The position numbers and the translations under genes are program-made. From Flavobacteriaceae bacterium GSB9 (lineage in GTDB: Bacteria > Bacteroidota > Bacteroidia > Flavobacteriales > Flavobacteriaceae), in assembly GCA_022749295.1 (NCBI GenBank), contig CP062007.1, positions 1,116,001 to 1,180,000 on the forward strand: a DNA stretch of 64,000 bases. Direction: 5' to 3'. Below are positions 1 through 9,456 of this stretch, piece after piece. The first letter of the stretch is position 1. Each line of letters begins with the position of its first letter. The notes under the pieces were generated by a model. It was given only the letters and a program-made list of their open reading frames with translations. It was not told the DNA's origin and did not search any database.

Positions 1-1
1 C

Positions 2-463
2 GTAAACCTACGTGAAATTAACACCTCACCAGAACAAGTTAAGGAGCGCCAAATCATCAAGGAAAAGCAAATTGTTGATGGCAAAAAATTGCTATTGGAC
101 GAACGTGGCAACCAGGTTAAAGATAGTTTGGGCAATGCCATTGAGGTTGACAACCTAAAAACAGTTAGGTGCGAGTTTTACGAGTTTACACAATTTAAAG
201 CCGTACAGGTAACCGGAAATGTTGAATACTACAATTTAAACACCAAACAACTAACCGATGCCTTTCCAGTAGATAGCGAATTTGTATTCGAACATATTTA
301 CGCCGATGCCCGTGGCGATCGCCGTGCTTTGGAAACCACATTACTCCCTTTTTTACAACGCCGTGCCGTGCCCTTCCCAACCGAAGAGCAAATGATTTAC
401 GACTCCGGAGAAGACCTTAAGCTCCAGCTTAAAAATATTATGAATTCGTATTCTTTGAATTGA
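2..463 (+). CDS. C-terminal part of an unrecognised protein (5' end outside window)
   Basis: An open frame enters from the left edge with no stop and runs 153 codons to TGA at 461-463. A TTG at 89 is possible but the frame is open and protein-like upstream of it, so the gene probably starts outside the window. The piece is mixed and soluble, with no membrane segment. It has a charged lysine-rich beginning, a central stretch around VTGNVEYYN and a GDRRALE segment, and an acidic end. I do not recognise the family. A hairpin terminator follows directly, so this is the last gene of its unit. Confidence 0.75.
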   Translation, partial: VNLREINTSPEQVKERQIIKEKQIVDGKKLLLDERGNQVKDSLGNAIEVDNLKTVRCEFYEFTQFKAVQVTGNVEYYNLNTKQLTDAFPVDSEFVFEHIYADARGDRRALETTLLPFLQRRAVPFPTEEQMIYDSGEDLKLQLKNIMNSYSLN

Positions 464-479
464 TAAACACATAAAAAAA

Positions 480-503
480 GCCCAACTTAGGTTGGGCGTT
501 TTA
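480..503 (+). terminator. Rho-independent terminator after the first gene
   Basis: CCCAAC-TTAG-GTTGGG forms a six-pair perfect stem 17 bases after the stop codon, followed by CGTTTTATG. It is preceded by an A-run, so it could also act weakly on the other strand. Confidence 0.75.
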
Positions 504-810
504 TGTGCTTTTGTTATTCTTTACATTTAAAACATCATAGATTCCTTTATTCTAAATTCACCTATACTTAACATGAAATTTGTATTGCTTAACATCAATT
601 CAATGTTATAGTGTCATTACCAAAAGATGTCTCCATATATTCCTCGATTTTTTTGTATGTTTCCTATTTCTTGGTATAGTTTTACAGATTTCCCATTATG
701 ATTTCGGCTTGTAAAAAATGGTTTGAATAAGCACTATAAACTCAGTTTCTTCCAGTAATGAATTATAATTTATTGGCACCCTTTTTTAACCATAAAATTT
801 GTTATATTCT

Positions 811-1276
811 TCAATGTAGAAATGCTATTGCCCAATGGGGTTGAATGATAGATTTCATGATATTGAATCTTTCCGCACCATAGATGCCATAATAAGGTTT
901 ATTCCACCCATATAAATGCGTGATTGACATTCGTAACGAATTATCAGATATGACCTCAACCCCTTTAGATTCCAATAATTTGTAACTACTCTTAAATGAG
1001 ACAAGATGAGGACTCATTTAAGCGACATGGAGAAGTGCACCTATGGAATCGGTGTATGGGTAATTAGATTGAAAATGGTTAATAAGGATAGAATCAGTCT
1101 CCATTATTTTCCGAAAACCGTTCATGTCATCCTCTAATGTAATAATGTCATTCTTAAGATTATTATGAATTTCAAGAAGTATCTCTTTTCAAGTTCCCTT
1201 TATTGTTGATGCTTATTCCAGTTATTCACTTGCAGTACAATTAAAATCCCTATCACCACTAAGGTAATCTCTCCTG
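811..1276 (-). pseudogene. Degraded DUF6090-family gene
   Basis: Minus-strand translation gives a recognisable DUF6090 start, GEITLVVIGILIVLQVNNWN, the membrane segment typical of this Bacteroidota family. It is then interrupted by TAA. The homology resumes in another frame as LLEIHNNLKNDIITLEDDM. A second TAA follows, then the open piece at 811-1017 with LLESKGVEVISDNSLRMSI, which matches the family's central region. The usual first 20 or so residues and the C-terminal third are missing. At least one frameshift and two internal stops mean this is a relic. The 300 bases below it (504-810) hold nothing I can assign. Confidence 0.72.
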
Positions 1277-1367
1277 TAGGACAAATAAACTAAGTTAGAT
1301 TTTTCTTACTAAAAAATTCAAAAGTAGCACTACTCAAAATTAGAAAATCAGTTAACTCTGAATAATT

Positions 1368-2846
1368 TCAATTCACCGGAACCATCTGAAGAAGCCTCGC
1401 CGGATCATCAGTTAATATATAAATTGTACCGTCTGGCCCTGTTCTAACATCTCGAATACGCCCCATACCCTTCAGAATAATTTCTTGTTCCACTACTTGA
1501 CCATCATTAATGCGTATCCTACGGAGTTCTTCGGCTTTTAGGCTTCCAGCAAAAAAATCATTATCCCAGTCTGGAAATACTTCTCCTTGATATTGAGTTA
1601 ATCCGCAAGGTGCAATTGAAGGCGTCCACTGTATCAGTGGTTGCTCCATACCTTCTTGTTCTGTCTTAGAAGTTATAGGTTGACCATTGTAGTTAATTCC
1701 ATGAGTAATTACTGGCCAGCCATAATTTTTGCCCTTAATTATTAGATTAAACTCATCACCTCCTCTCGCTCCATGTTCTGTGGCATAAAGCTCATCTTTT
1801 GAACTTACAACCAGACCCTGCGGGTTTCTGTGACCATAACTCCATATAGCGTCTAGTATTCTATCATCATTAATAAACGGGTTGTCGGTTGGTATCTTGC
1901 CATCATCATGAAGCCTCATGATTTTTCCGTTTGGTCTTGTTAAATCCTGTGCTTGGCCCATAGCTCCCCTCTCGCCAATTACAAAATACAAATAACCATT
2001 TTTAAAGGCTATACGCGTGCCATAGTGAGCACCAGACCTCATATAAAATTTAGAATCTGCTTTATAAATCCATTCCTGGTCAATCCATTTATGGTTCTTT
2101 ATTCTACCTCTAACTATTGCCGTTTGCGACCATGACTTACCATCTGTATCCCGCCATCCATCTGCAAATGCTAAATAAATCCATCCATTATTTTTATACT
2201 CAGGGTGAAGAGCAATATCCATCATGCCTCCTTCTGGACCATCAAAAATCACCTTAGGAGTGTTTTCAATCGGAATTGTATCAAGCTCATTATCTGCATT
2301 AATAAGATATACAGGACCCAATCTTTCCGTCACCAACTTTCCACCATTTGGAAGAAAAGCAATAGACCATGGCGTTCTAAAACCTTCTACCAATTTATTA
2401 ACCTTATAAGTGTGATACTGTGTACGAATGATACCATTGGCACCACTATAATTTTTTTTATTGGCTGGATTATTTTCACCCATGGCTTCCAGCTCTCTTA
2501 TATAAACCACAATAGCCCTTAATTGTTCATCTGTAAGAGTATTATTGAAGGCTACCATTCCTTTTTCAGGAATACCATATTTGATGGACTTTAATATGGC
2601 ATAGTCGCTATTTTCGCTTTTCCAAATACCATCAGTTAAACTACCACCTATAGCACCTGAATCATGACAACTGGAACAAAGATTCTTGTAAATATCCGCT
2701 ACCTTCATTTTGGAAAAGTCTTGGGAAGATAAAGACAGATTAAAAAGCACCAAAATAGAAAATAGAAAAAATCGTTGAACACGTGAATGACTGTAGTGAG
2801 AATTCATATTCATAGCAGTTAATTCATATAGATACAATAGATACAA
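1368..2846 (-). CDS. Cytochrome c / PQQ-dependent sugar dehydrogenase fusion
   Basis: A secreted fusion protein. A hydrophobic signal lies at about residues 24-41. A small monohaem cytochrome c domain follows with haem motif CSSCH at 57-61 and a probable axial Met in the GIPEKGMVAF segment. From about 155 to the end is a six-bladed glucose/sorbosone-dehydrogenase propeller (starting TPWSIAFLP, with GARGGDEFN and SYGHRNPQG motifs). Soluble aldose dehydrogenases of this family oxidise sugars with PQQ and pass electrons to a carrier; here the carrier is likely the attached haem. Substrate is unknown and no pqq genes are in the window. The start may instead be the ATG at 2813 or 2807, which would shorten the N-terminus to a more normal signal peptide. 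It stands alone, next to the pseudogene. Confidence 0.85.
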   Translation of the reverse strand: MYLLYLYELTAMNMNSHYSHSRVQRFFLFSILVLFNLSLSSQDFSKMKVADIYKNLCSSCHDSGAIGGSLTDGIWKSENSDYAILKSIKYGIPEKGMVAFNNTLTDEQLRAIVVYIRELEAMGENNPANKKNYSGANGIIRTQYHTYKVNKLVEGFRTPWSIAFLPNGGKLVTERLGPVYLINADNELDTIPIENTPKVIFDGPEGGMMDIALHPEYKNNGWIYLAFADGWRDTDGKSWSQTAIVRGRIKNHKWIDQEWIYKADSKFYMRSGAHYGTRIAFKNGYLYFVIGERGAMGQAQDLTRPNGKIMRLHDDGKIPTDNPFINDDRILDAIWSYGHRNPQGLVVSSKDELYATEHGARGGDEFNLIIKGKNYGWPVITHGINYNGQPITSKTEQEGMEQPLIQWTPSIAPCGLTQYQGEVFPDWDNDFFAGSLKAEELRRIRINDGQVVEQEIILKGMGRIRDVRTGPDGTIYILTDDPARLLQMVPVN

Positions 2847-3051
2847 AAGACTAATATAAAGAATAATTATTGACCCATTTATAAAAACAGACTTATTACA
2901 CAGAAGAAAAATGAAATTTAGCCTACATTCATTTTATTAATAAATACTATAACCAATTAAGTACAATTAAGCGGAGTTACAGTTTTCTAGCTAAAATTAA
3001 ATACGTAGCGCTATTAAGAATTAGGTGCTTGGAATCTTATTTGCTATACAT

Positions 3052-3690
3052 TTAATGCAATGCCCCAGCTATTAAACTATCAATATAAACTTGGGAAGCA
3101 CGTACAAAATCATTGCCAGAATTTTCTTTTAAAATATAACTATAATGGATAGAATCACCTTGAAACAGATACGTTCCGTAGATTCTATAAGTACCCATCC
3201 AAGAATCTGGTGGCACAACCCGTAAATCTTGTTTTGAAGCTAATGATTTACCCAAGTGGACGATGTTAGCATCCTCTATAAGGCGCTCCCTTCCTAAAAG
3301 GCCCTTTTTACTAAATTTATCTAAACTTTTTTCATCGGTATCAAACAGTACCAGTATATAGTCTTCGGTGGTAGAAACCCGCACATTGGTATATACATTG
3401 TTATAGCTATGCACAAAGTAACCGGCTAAAGCAATAATAACCAGAACTACCAATTCTGAAATCAGTAATTTGTAATAGGCCATCTTTTTTACCAGAATTC
3501 TGTCTACTGCGTATAAACTCATAATAAAAATAGTAATTGGAACGGCAAAAACAGCATAAATAATAGCTGGGCTTTCGTGAGTAAAACCGATGTATATCGC
3601 GTCTATGCTAACAACAAAACTTAAAAACGTAATGCCAGTTAACAACGTAACGGGATAAACAAGGTTTTTAAGTGTTTTTAAAAATGCCAT
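3052..3690 (-). CDS. Hypothetical membrane protein
   Basis: Not a family I recognise. The first 110 residues contain four hydrophobic segments (about 10-30, 38-58, and two between 70 and 112), the last ending AGYFVHSYN. The remaining 100 residues are a soluble domain rich in charged residues with a VSTTEDYILVLFDTDEKSL stretch. The arrangement suggests an inner-membrane anchor with a soluble C-terminal domain. No catalytic motif or cofactor site is visible. It is flanked on both sides by intergenic DNA of about 200 bases, so it is probably a single-gene unit. Confidence 0.7.
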   Translation of the reverse strand: MAFLKTLKNLVYPVTLLTGITFLSFVVSIDAIYIGFTHESPAIIYAVFAVPITIFIMSLYAVDRILVKKMAYYKLLISELVVLVIIALAGYFVHSYNNVYTNVRVSTTEDYILVLFDTDEKSLDKFSKKGLLGRERLIEDANIVHLGKSLASKQDLRVVPPDSWMGTYRIYGTYLFQGDSIHYSYILKENSGNDFVRASQVYIDSLIAGALH

Positions 3691-3802
3691 TGCCAGGTAG
3701 TTTATGGCTCGCTAAGCATAAAAATAATTAATAGTTAGAACCTTAAACATGATAAATATCAGCGTTTTACACCTTTTTGAGCTATGTTTTAATTTTTATC
3801 AA

Positions 3803-3827
3803 TAAAAAAGCGCCCAAAAAGGACGCT
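3803..3827 (-). terminator. Minus-strand terminator after the lipoprotein gene
   Basis: Read on the minus strand, AGCGTCC-TTTTT-GGGCGCT forms a seven-pair stem with one G-T wobble and is followed by a run of T. It lies about 60 bases beyond the stop of the gene at 3887-4507. Confidence 0.65.
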
Positions 3828-3886
3828 AAATATATTTTAAAAAACTGTTGTTGACTATCCGAGCTTTAGTCGGCTCACTAAAAAGT

Positions 3887-4507
3887 TTATTTAATTTTAA
3901 GCTCCAAAGCGTCAAATGAATCCGTCTTTATTCCTATCAAACCATATTTGGTTTCACCCTTTTTAATTAGGGTTCCGTTTATATTATAATTTAGCATCTC
4001 CGACTTAAACTTTTTGTTTCCAGAACCTGCAACAATCATGTTTAAAGCCGTTATCCCAGGCCCAACCACTAGTCCAATGGGCGTTGAGCTGGTTGTTTCT
4101 TCAACTCCATAAGCGTTCGTTTGGTAGGTATATAAGTTTACGGGAGTTAGTAGCAAATACAATAAATACGTTGGCACACTTTGTTTTAACGTTTTAAAGG
4201 CCTTCTCGTTGTCCATAACATAAATTTCCGAGCCATTACCATAAACAAGTACCGCATCTTTACCAAACACCAAATCTCTGTCTGAATTATTAGTAATTTT
4301 AAGCGCAACAATCTTGACGCCTTTTTTTACTTCTTTTTTGGCATACTTTTTTTCCAATAAATCATACTTGTACTGAAGCTTTACATTATCTGTTTCGTGC
4401 GCAGACACATAATTAACAGTTTCTGGCGAAATCATTTTGTAACCTGAGGCACAACTGGTTAAAGAGATAATGGCAATACACAAAAAGGCAGCTTTAATAA
4501 TTTTCAT
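3887..4507 (-). CDS. Hypothetical lipoprotein
   Basis: The first 19 residues are a lipoprotein signal ending in the lipobox LTSC, with Cys19 as the lipidation site, so the protein is probably anchored to a membrane of the cell envelope. The mature part has a basic segment (KKYAKKEVKKG), then IVALKITNNSDRDLVFGKDAV, a beta pattern seen in immunoglobulin-like or DUF4352-like folds that handle 'non-bonded' surface strands. A hydrophobic stretch VPTYLLYLLLTPVNLYTY lies near residue 120. I do not recognise a named family and assign no function. Confidence 0.7.
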   Translation of the reverse strand: MKIIKAAFLCIAIISLTSCASGYKMISPETVNYVSAHETDNVKLQYKYDLLEKKYAKKEVKKGVKIVALKITNNSDRDLVFGKDAVLVYGNGSEIYVMDNEKAFKTLKQSVPTYLLYLLLTPVNLYTYQTNAYGVEETTSSTPIGLVVGPGITALNMIVAGSGNKKFKSEMLNYNINGTLIKKGETKYGLIGIKTDSFDALELKIK

Positions 4508-4746
4508 TCGTTTTGTTTAGTGGTTATTATTTTATTTTTTTACTTTACATACAGTCGCTTTTTGAGCGTTTACATGATAAAGGCCACTAAACTAAAATTT
4601 TCTTACTAAAAACATTTATAAATCTTACAAAACACCGTTTTATTAGATATGATGTACAGTCGTTTTTTTTGAAATAACAGCTAAAATGACGAATGGATTA
4701 CTCAAACATCTGAACTTCAATATTTAGAACAAATCGTTTATATTAA

Positions 4747-5142
4747 TCATTCAAAAAATTTCCCTGAAGCAATTTGTTTCAAATTAGAAACGCTTAAATT
4801 ATAAATGTAAACCCAAGCTGCAAGTTCTGACCCATCGCTTAAATAAGCGGTCACCCGCTCCTTACGGTATAGGTTAGGCTCCGGATAGTGTTCCCCGACA
4901 CCTTCGTAATCATTTAGCGCTTCAAAAATACTAGGGTCTTTATTCAACTTAAACACTCTTCCGTAAACCTTTTCGGATGGGTTATCACTCAAAACAGCTC
5001 CTGGAAACCATGACACCATATATAATTTCCCGTTGAAATAAGCATCACCCAAACATTCGGAATGTGCTTCCAGGAATTGGGCCATGTCGTGCTTGGAATC
5101 CTTAAGAAGCGTACCGTAAACAAACAGGTAATCGATTGCCAT
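4747..5142 (-). CDS. Gamma-glutamylcyclotransferase-like (AIG2/BtrG) protein
   Basis: 131 residues, the usual size for the family. It begins with the diagnostic YGTL motif (residues 9-12), which forms the substrate-binding loop, and continues with GRVFKL, the NDYEGVG segment and an LYRKERV strand, ending in AWVYIYN. Proteins of this fold release 5-oxoproline from gamma-glutamyl amines or amino acids. The 5-oxoprolinase genes pxpABC, which consume that product, are 4 kb away, but this is not strong evidence of a shared pathway. It starts one base after the stop of the YtxJ gene, so the two form an operon. Confidence 0.82.
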   Translation of the reverse strand: MAIDYLFVYGTLLKDSKHDMAQFLEAHSECLGDAYFNGKLYMVSWFPGAVLSDNPSEKVYGRVFKLNKDPSIFEALNDYEGVGEHYPEPNLYRKERVTAYLSDGSELAAWVYIYNLSVSNLKQIASGKFFE

Positions 5143-5143
5143 T

Positions 5144-5533
5144 TTATATATGTTGGCTTAAATCAATATTGTTAATTGCACCATGGCTGTCGTGAACTGT
5201 TACCGTACCATTTTTAATGACCAACAATTGCGGTGATTCATGTCTTACTTGAAATTTATTGGCTATATCGTTGGAAATATCTCGGTAGGAAATCAAATCC
5301 AAATAATATAAATCGGCTTCATTTTCGCTGAATTTGTAATCGCCTTCAAATTGCTTTTTTACCATACGGCTTATTCCGCAACGTGTAGAATGCTTAAAAA
5401 TGACTTGTGTTTTGGCAGTTGATTTTTGCTGAATATCCTCCAATTGAGTTAAGTCGTTCAAGGCAATCCAAGACAATGTTTTTTCTTCTTTAGACGTCTC
5501 AGAATTACCGAATAATTTATTTAATAATCCCAT
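5144..5533 (-). CDS. ytxJ: YtxJ, bacillithiol-system redox-active protein
   Basis: 129 residues with a thioredoxin-like fold and the single-cysteine motif STRCGISR (Cys52), which defines the YtxJ family of monothiol bacilliredoxin-like proteins. A later SPQLLVIKNG segment supplies the cis-proline (Ser-Pro) expected after the central helix. YtxJ is found in bacteria that make bacillithiol, including many Bacteroidota, and is thought to de-bacillithiolate proteins. It is cytoplasmic, with no signal peptide. It is the first gene of a two-gene unit with the cyclotransferase. Confidence 0.85.
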   Translation of the reverse strand: MGLLNKLFGNSETSKEEKTLSWIALNDLTQLEDIQQKSTAKTQVIFKHSTRCGISRMVKKQFEGDYKFSENEADLYYLDLISYRDISNDIANKFQVRHESPQLLVIKNGTVTVHDSHGAINNIDLSQHI

Positions 5534-5772
5534 TAATTTTAATTTCTATTTTCTTTTCCGCAAAAGCGGCAATCTCTTTTAATAATATACTAAGTCGGAA
5601 CAAATACCCAAACTTACAAACCGACAAAAAGTCACTATAAATCAGCAATTAGCAGACATTTTGTCTTCTTGATTGAGTTGGTAAGATAATTGACTTATTC
5701 ATGTTGTAAATGTAAAACAATAAAAATAGTCCTGTTTAAAACGCAGGAATAAAAACATAAAAAAACAAAGAT

Positions 5773-8379
5773 ATGAACCTGAATAATTATACTATAAAAT
5801 CGCAAGAAGCGATTCAGCAAGCGCAGCAAATTGCGCAAGGCTTTGGGCATCAGCAAATTGAAAACGAACACCTTTTTAAAGGAATATTCGAGGTTGATGA
5901 AAACGTTTTACCGTTCCTCTTAAAAAAGTTGAATGTTAACGTTTCTATACTGCAACAAGCTTTGGATAAACAGCTAGAAAGTTTCTCGAAAGTTTCTGGT
6001 GGTGAACTCATGCTATCTCGTGAAGCCGGAAAAACACTTAACGAAGCATCTATCATCGCTAAAAAAATGAAAGATGATTATGTGTCTATCGAGCATTTGA
6101 TTTTAGCTGTTTTTAAATCGAACAGTAAAATAGCGCAGATGCTAAAAGACCAAGGGGTAACTGAAAAAACCCTTACAGCCGCCATTAATGAGCTAAGACA
6201 AGGCGAACGTGTTACTTCGCAAAGCCAAGAAGACACTTATAATTCATTGAATAAATACGCTAAAAATCTAAACCAATTGGCTAAAGATGGTAAGTTGGAT
6301 CCTGTGATTGGTCGTGATGAAGAAATCCGTAGGATTCTCCAAATTTTATCACGTCGTACCAAAAACAATCCCATTTTGGTGGGTGAGCCCGGTACAGGTA
6401 AAACAGCCATTGCCGAAGGTTTGGCGCATCGTATAATTGATGGCGACATTCCAGAAAACCTAAAGGACAAGCAAATTTTTGCCCTTGATATGGGCGCATT
6501 AATTGCTGGTGCGAAATATAAAGGTGAATTTGAAGAACGCCTAAAAGCCGTAATTAAAGAAGTAACAAGCAGCAATGGCGACATTGTGCTGTTTATAGAC
6601 GAAATCCACACCTTGGTTGGTGCTGGTGGCGGACAAGGCGCTATGGATGCCGCCAATATATTAAAACCGGCTCTGGCCCGTGGTGAGTTACGCGCTATTG
6701 GAGCGACTACTTTAGACGAATACCAAAAGTATTTTGAAAAAGATAAGGCACTTGAGCGTCGTTTCCAAAAGGTAACCGTTAACGAACCCGATACCGAAAG
6801 TGCAATTTCAATTTTGCGAGGTATTAAAGAGAAATACGAAACACACCACAAAGTACGTATTAAAGATGATGCCATTATTGGTGCGGTTGAATTGTCGCAA
6901 CGCTACATTACCAACCGTTTTTTGCCCGATAAAGCCATCGACTTGATGGATGAAGCGGCCTCAAAAATGCGTATGGAAATCAACTCCAAACCCGAAGAAC
7001 TGGATGTTTTGGATAGAAAAATCATGCAGCTTGAAATTGAAATTGAAGCCATTAAACGTGAAAAGGATGAAGCGAAGCTTAAAAGTTTACGTTCCGATTT
7101 GGCGAACTTAAAAGAAGAGCGCAACGAAATCAATGCCAAGTGGAAAAGTGAAAAAGAAGTCGTTGACAACATCCAAAACACAAAACAGGATATTGAAAAC
7201 TATAAATTGGAAGCTGAAAAAGCAGAACGCGAAGGCGATTACGGTAAAGTTGCCGAACTGCGATACGGTAAAATAAAACAAGCGCAAGAGCAGTTGGAAG
7301 TTTATCAAAAGCAGCTACAGGAGCAAAGTGAAAATTCACTGATAAAAGAAGAAGTGACCTATGATGATATCGCCGAAGTTGTTGCCAAATGGACAGGTAT
7401 CCCTGTAACCAAAATGCTTCAAAGCGAACGCGAAAAGCTATTAAAGCTTGAAGACGAACTTCATAAACGAGTAGTTGGACAAGAAGAAGCTATTGAAGCC
7501 GTGAGTGATTCTGTACGTAGAAGTCGGGCCGGTTTACAAAACCCTCAAAAACCCATCGGAACATTTTTGTTCTTGGGTACTACAGGTGTTGGTAAAACCG
7601 AATTGGCAAAAGCCTTGGCCGAATATTTGTTCGACGACGAAAACGCCATGACCCGAATAGACATGAGTGAATACCAAGAACGTCATGCGGTAAGCAGATT
7701 GGTTGGTGCGCCCCCAGGATACGTAGGATATGATGAAGGTGGCCAGTTAACCGAAGCGGTAAGAAGAAAACCATATTCGGTGGTGCTACTCGACGAGATT
7801 GAAAAAGCGCATCCCGATGCTTTCAACATCTTGTTACAAGTATTGGATGAAGGTCGATTAACAGATAACAAAGGACGTGTGGCCGATTTTAAAAACACCA
7901 TCATTATCATGACCTCCAATATCGGAAGTGAATTGATACAGCAACATTTCGACAACACAAAAGATATTGAAACGGCCACAGAAGGTGCGAAAGTTGATGT
8001 TTTAGGCTTGTTGAAAAAATCGGTTCGTCCAGAATTTTTAAACCGTATTGACGACACAATCATGTTCACACCATTAAGCAAGGAAAACATTATTGACATT
8101 GTTGGTCTACAGCTTAAAAACGTAACCAAAATGATTGCAAAACAAGGTATTACTTTTGATGCTACCCAGGAAGCCATAAGCTATTTAGCCGAAAAAGGGT
8201 ACAACCCAGAGTATGGTGCCAGACCCGTAAAACGCGTTATCCAGAAAGAAGTGCTCAATGCATTAAGCAAAGAGATACTCTCTGGAAAAGTAACCACAGA
8301 CAGCATCATTTTATTGGATGCGTTTGACGATAAATTGGTTTTTAGAAACCAAGGCGACCTTGTAGAAGAAGAACTTTAA
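5773..8379 (+). CDS. clpB: ClpB, ATP-dependent disaggregase
   Basis: Full-length Hsp100 chaperone of 868 residues that rescues aggregated proteins with DnaK. Domains in order: Clp N-domain (1-145), first AAA+ module with Walker A GEPGTGKTAIAEG near 200 and GATTLDEYQKYFEKD, the long coiled-coil middle domain (about 400-530, with IEAIKREKDEAKLKSL), second AAA+ module with Walker A GTTGVGKTELAKAL near 605 and arginine-finger region, and the C-terminal D2-small domain. The coiled coil distinguishes it from ClpA and ClpC. It is transcribed alone; no CIRCE element is visible in the 240 bases upstream. A strong terminator follows. Confidence 0.97.
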   Translation: MNLNNYTIKSQEAIQQAQQIAQGFGHQQIENEHLFKGIFEVDENVLPFLLKKLNVNVSILQQALDKQLESFSKVSGGELMLSREAGKTLNEASIIAKKMKDDYVSIEHLILAVFKSNSKIAQMLKDQGVTEKTLTAAINELRQGERVTSQSQEDTYNSLNKYAKNLNQLAKDGKLDPVIGRDEEIRRILQILSRRTKNNPILVGEPGTGKTAIAEGLAHRIIDGDIPENLKDKQIFALDMGALIAGAKYKGEFEERLKAVIKEVTSSNGDIVLFIDEIHTLVGAGGGQGAMDAANILKPALARGELRAIGATTLDEYQKYFEKDKALERRFQKVTVNEPDTESAISILRGIKEKYETHHKVRIKDDAIIGAVELSQRYITNRFLPDKAIDLMDEAASKMRMEINSKPEELDVLDRKIMQLEIEIEAIKREKDEAKLKSLRSDLANLKEERNEINAKWKSEKEVVDNIQNTKQDIENYKLEAEKAEREGDYGKVAELRYGKIKQAQEQLEVYQKQLQEQSENSLIKEEVTYDDIAEVVAKWTGIPVTKMLQSEREKLLKLEDELHKRVVGQEEAIEAVSDSVRRSRAGLQNPQKPIGTFLFLGTTGVGKTELAKALAEYLFDDENAMTRIDMSEYQERHAVSRLVGAPPGYVGYDEGGQLTEAVRRKPYSVVLLDEIEKAHPDAFNILLQVLDEGRLTDNKGRVADFKNTIIIMTSNIGSELIQQHFDNTKDIETATEGAKVDVLGLLKKSVRPEFLNRIDDTIMFTPLSKENIIDIVGLQLKNVTKMIAKQGITFDATQEAISYLAEKGYNPEYGARPVKRVIQKEVLNALSKEILSGKVTTDSIILLDAFDDKLVFRNQGDLVEEEL

Positions 8380-8447
8380 AATTTAATAGCACATTTTGTA
8401 ACATTTTAAGTTATAAGACGTCTATTAGTTTGGTTGGTTAGTTGAAA

Positions 8448-8486
8448 AGCAACACAAATCCATTTATGGATGCGTGTTGCTTTTTG
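8448..8486 (+). terminator. Rho-independent terminator after clpB
   Basis: AGCAACAC pairs with GTGTTGCT around an 18-base loop and is followed by TTTTTGTTTTATT, 68 bases after the clpB stop. Confidence 0.8.
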
Positions 8487-8716
8487 TTTTATTATTAGTC
8501 AATAAAAAAAATTGCCTAATTATAAAATAATTTTCCATTAAATCTGTTAAATACATTGTTTGGCAACCGTTAATCTAAAAATTAAAAGTTCATTCAAAAC
8601 TTAAACAAAAATTACATAATTTAGTTTCTATGTTAGTTGTCTAACTAATTTAATTAATAGCAACAGTAGACACCCTTTCTCTACTGTAACCAATCAAATT
8701 AAAAAATCCCTAAAAA

Positions 8717-9454
8717 ATGACAATTTCAAGTTACATTGATTATACCCTATTAAAACCAACGGCCACAAGCCGAGACATCATTCAATTATGCGAAACTGCC
8801 AAAGAACAAAATTATTACAGTGTTTGCGTGAGCAGCTGTTATGTCGCGTTAGCTAGCCAAATGCTAGAACCAACTTCAGTAAAAGTCTGCTCTACCGTAG
8901 GATTCCCTTTAGGCACTATGGCCACCGCTTCAAAAGTTTTCGAAGCAGAAAAAGCTATTGAGGATGGCGCCGATGAAATAGACATGGTTATCAACTTAAG
9001 CTATCTTAAAAGCAAAAATTACATGGCAGTATTAAAAGATATCACTGATGTGAAATTGGCTGCCGGCAACATCCCCTTAAAGGTTATTATTGAAGTTTCT
9101 GAATTGAGTAAAAACGAAATCATCAAAGCTTGCGAAATCTGTTTGGATGCCAATGTTGATTTTATAAAAACCTCAACAGGGTTTTCTAAAAGCGGCGCCA
9201 CTTTAACCGCTGTAAAAATTATTAAAAAGACAATAAAAAACAGAGCTAAAATAAAAGCTTCTGGTGGTATTAGAGACTTTGAAACAGCACTTAAATATAT
9301 TGATGCTGGTGCCGACAGAATTGGCACTTCGGCTACAATAGCACCTAATGATGATGGTGTTAGCTTAAGAAACACCGAGGTTTTTAAACACTACATTGAA
9401 AAGACAAACCCTACAAGCAATAACAAAAAAGACGCTACGACAAAAACCATATAG
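8717..9454 (+). CDS. deoC: Deoxyribose-phosphate aldolase
   Basis: 245 residues, class I aldolase that cleaves 2-deoxyribose-5-phosphate to acetaldehyde and glyceraldehyde-3-phosphate in deoxynucleoside catabolism. The IDYTLLKP start, DEIDMVINL, the Schiff-base segment DFIKTSTGF and the KASGGIRDF segment with the second catalytic Lys are all present. A low-complexity basic tail (NNKKDATTKTI) is unusual but harmless. The gene stands alone and converges on pxpC, whose stop is two bases away. The 330 bases upstream hold the clpB terminator and otherwise AT-rich DNA. Confidence 0.95.
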   Translation: MTISSYIDYTLLKPTATSRDIIQLCETAKEQNYYSVCVSSCYVALASQMLEPTSVKVCSTVGFPLGTMATASKVFEAEKAIEDGADEIDMVINLSYLKSKNYMAVLKDITDVKLAAGNIPLKVIIEVSELSKNEIIKACEICLDANVDFIKTSTGFSKSGATLTAVKIIKKTIKNRAKIKASGGIRDFETALKYIDAGADRIGTSATIAPNDDGVSLRNTEVFKHYIEKTNPTSNNKKDATTKTI

Positions 9455-9456
9455 CT

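Noticed and set aside
464-810. A coding gene in the gap after the first terminator
   Set aside because: No frame longer than about 60 codons has coding character; only the terminator and the end of the DUF6090 relic are seen.
6237-6875. 212-codon minus-strand frame inside clpB
   Set aside because: It lies wholly opposite a strongly conserved ClpB region, is rich in Ser, Arg and Pro as expected of a shadow frame, and has no family resemblance.
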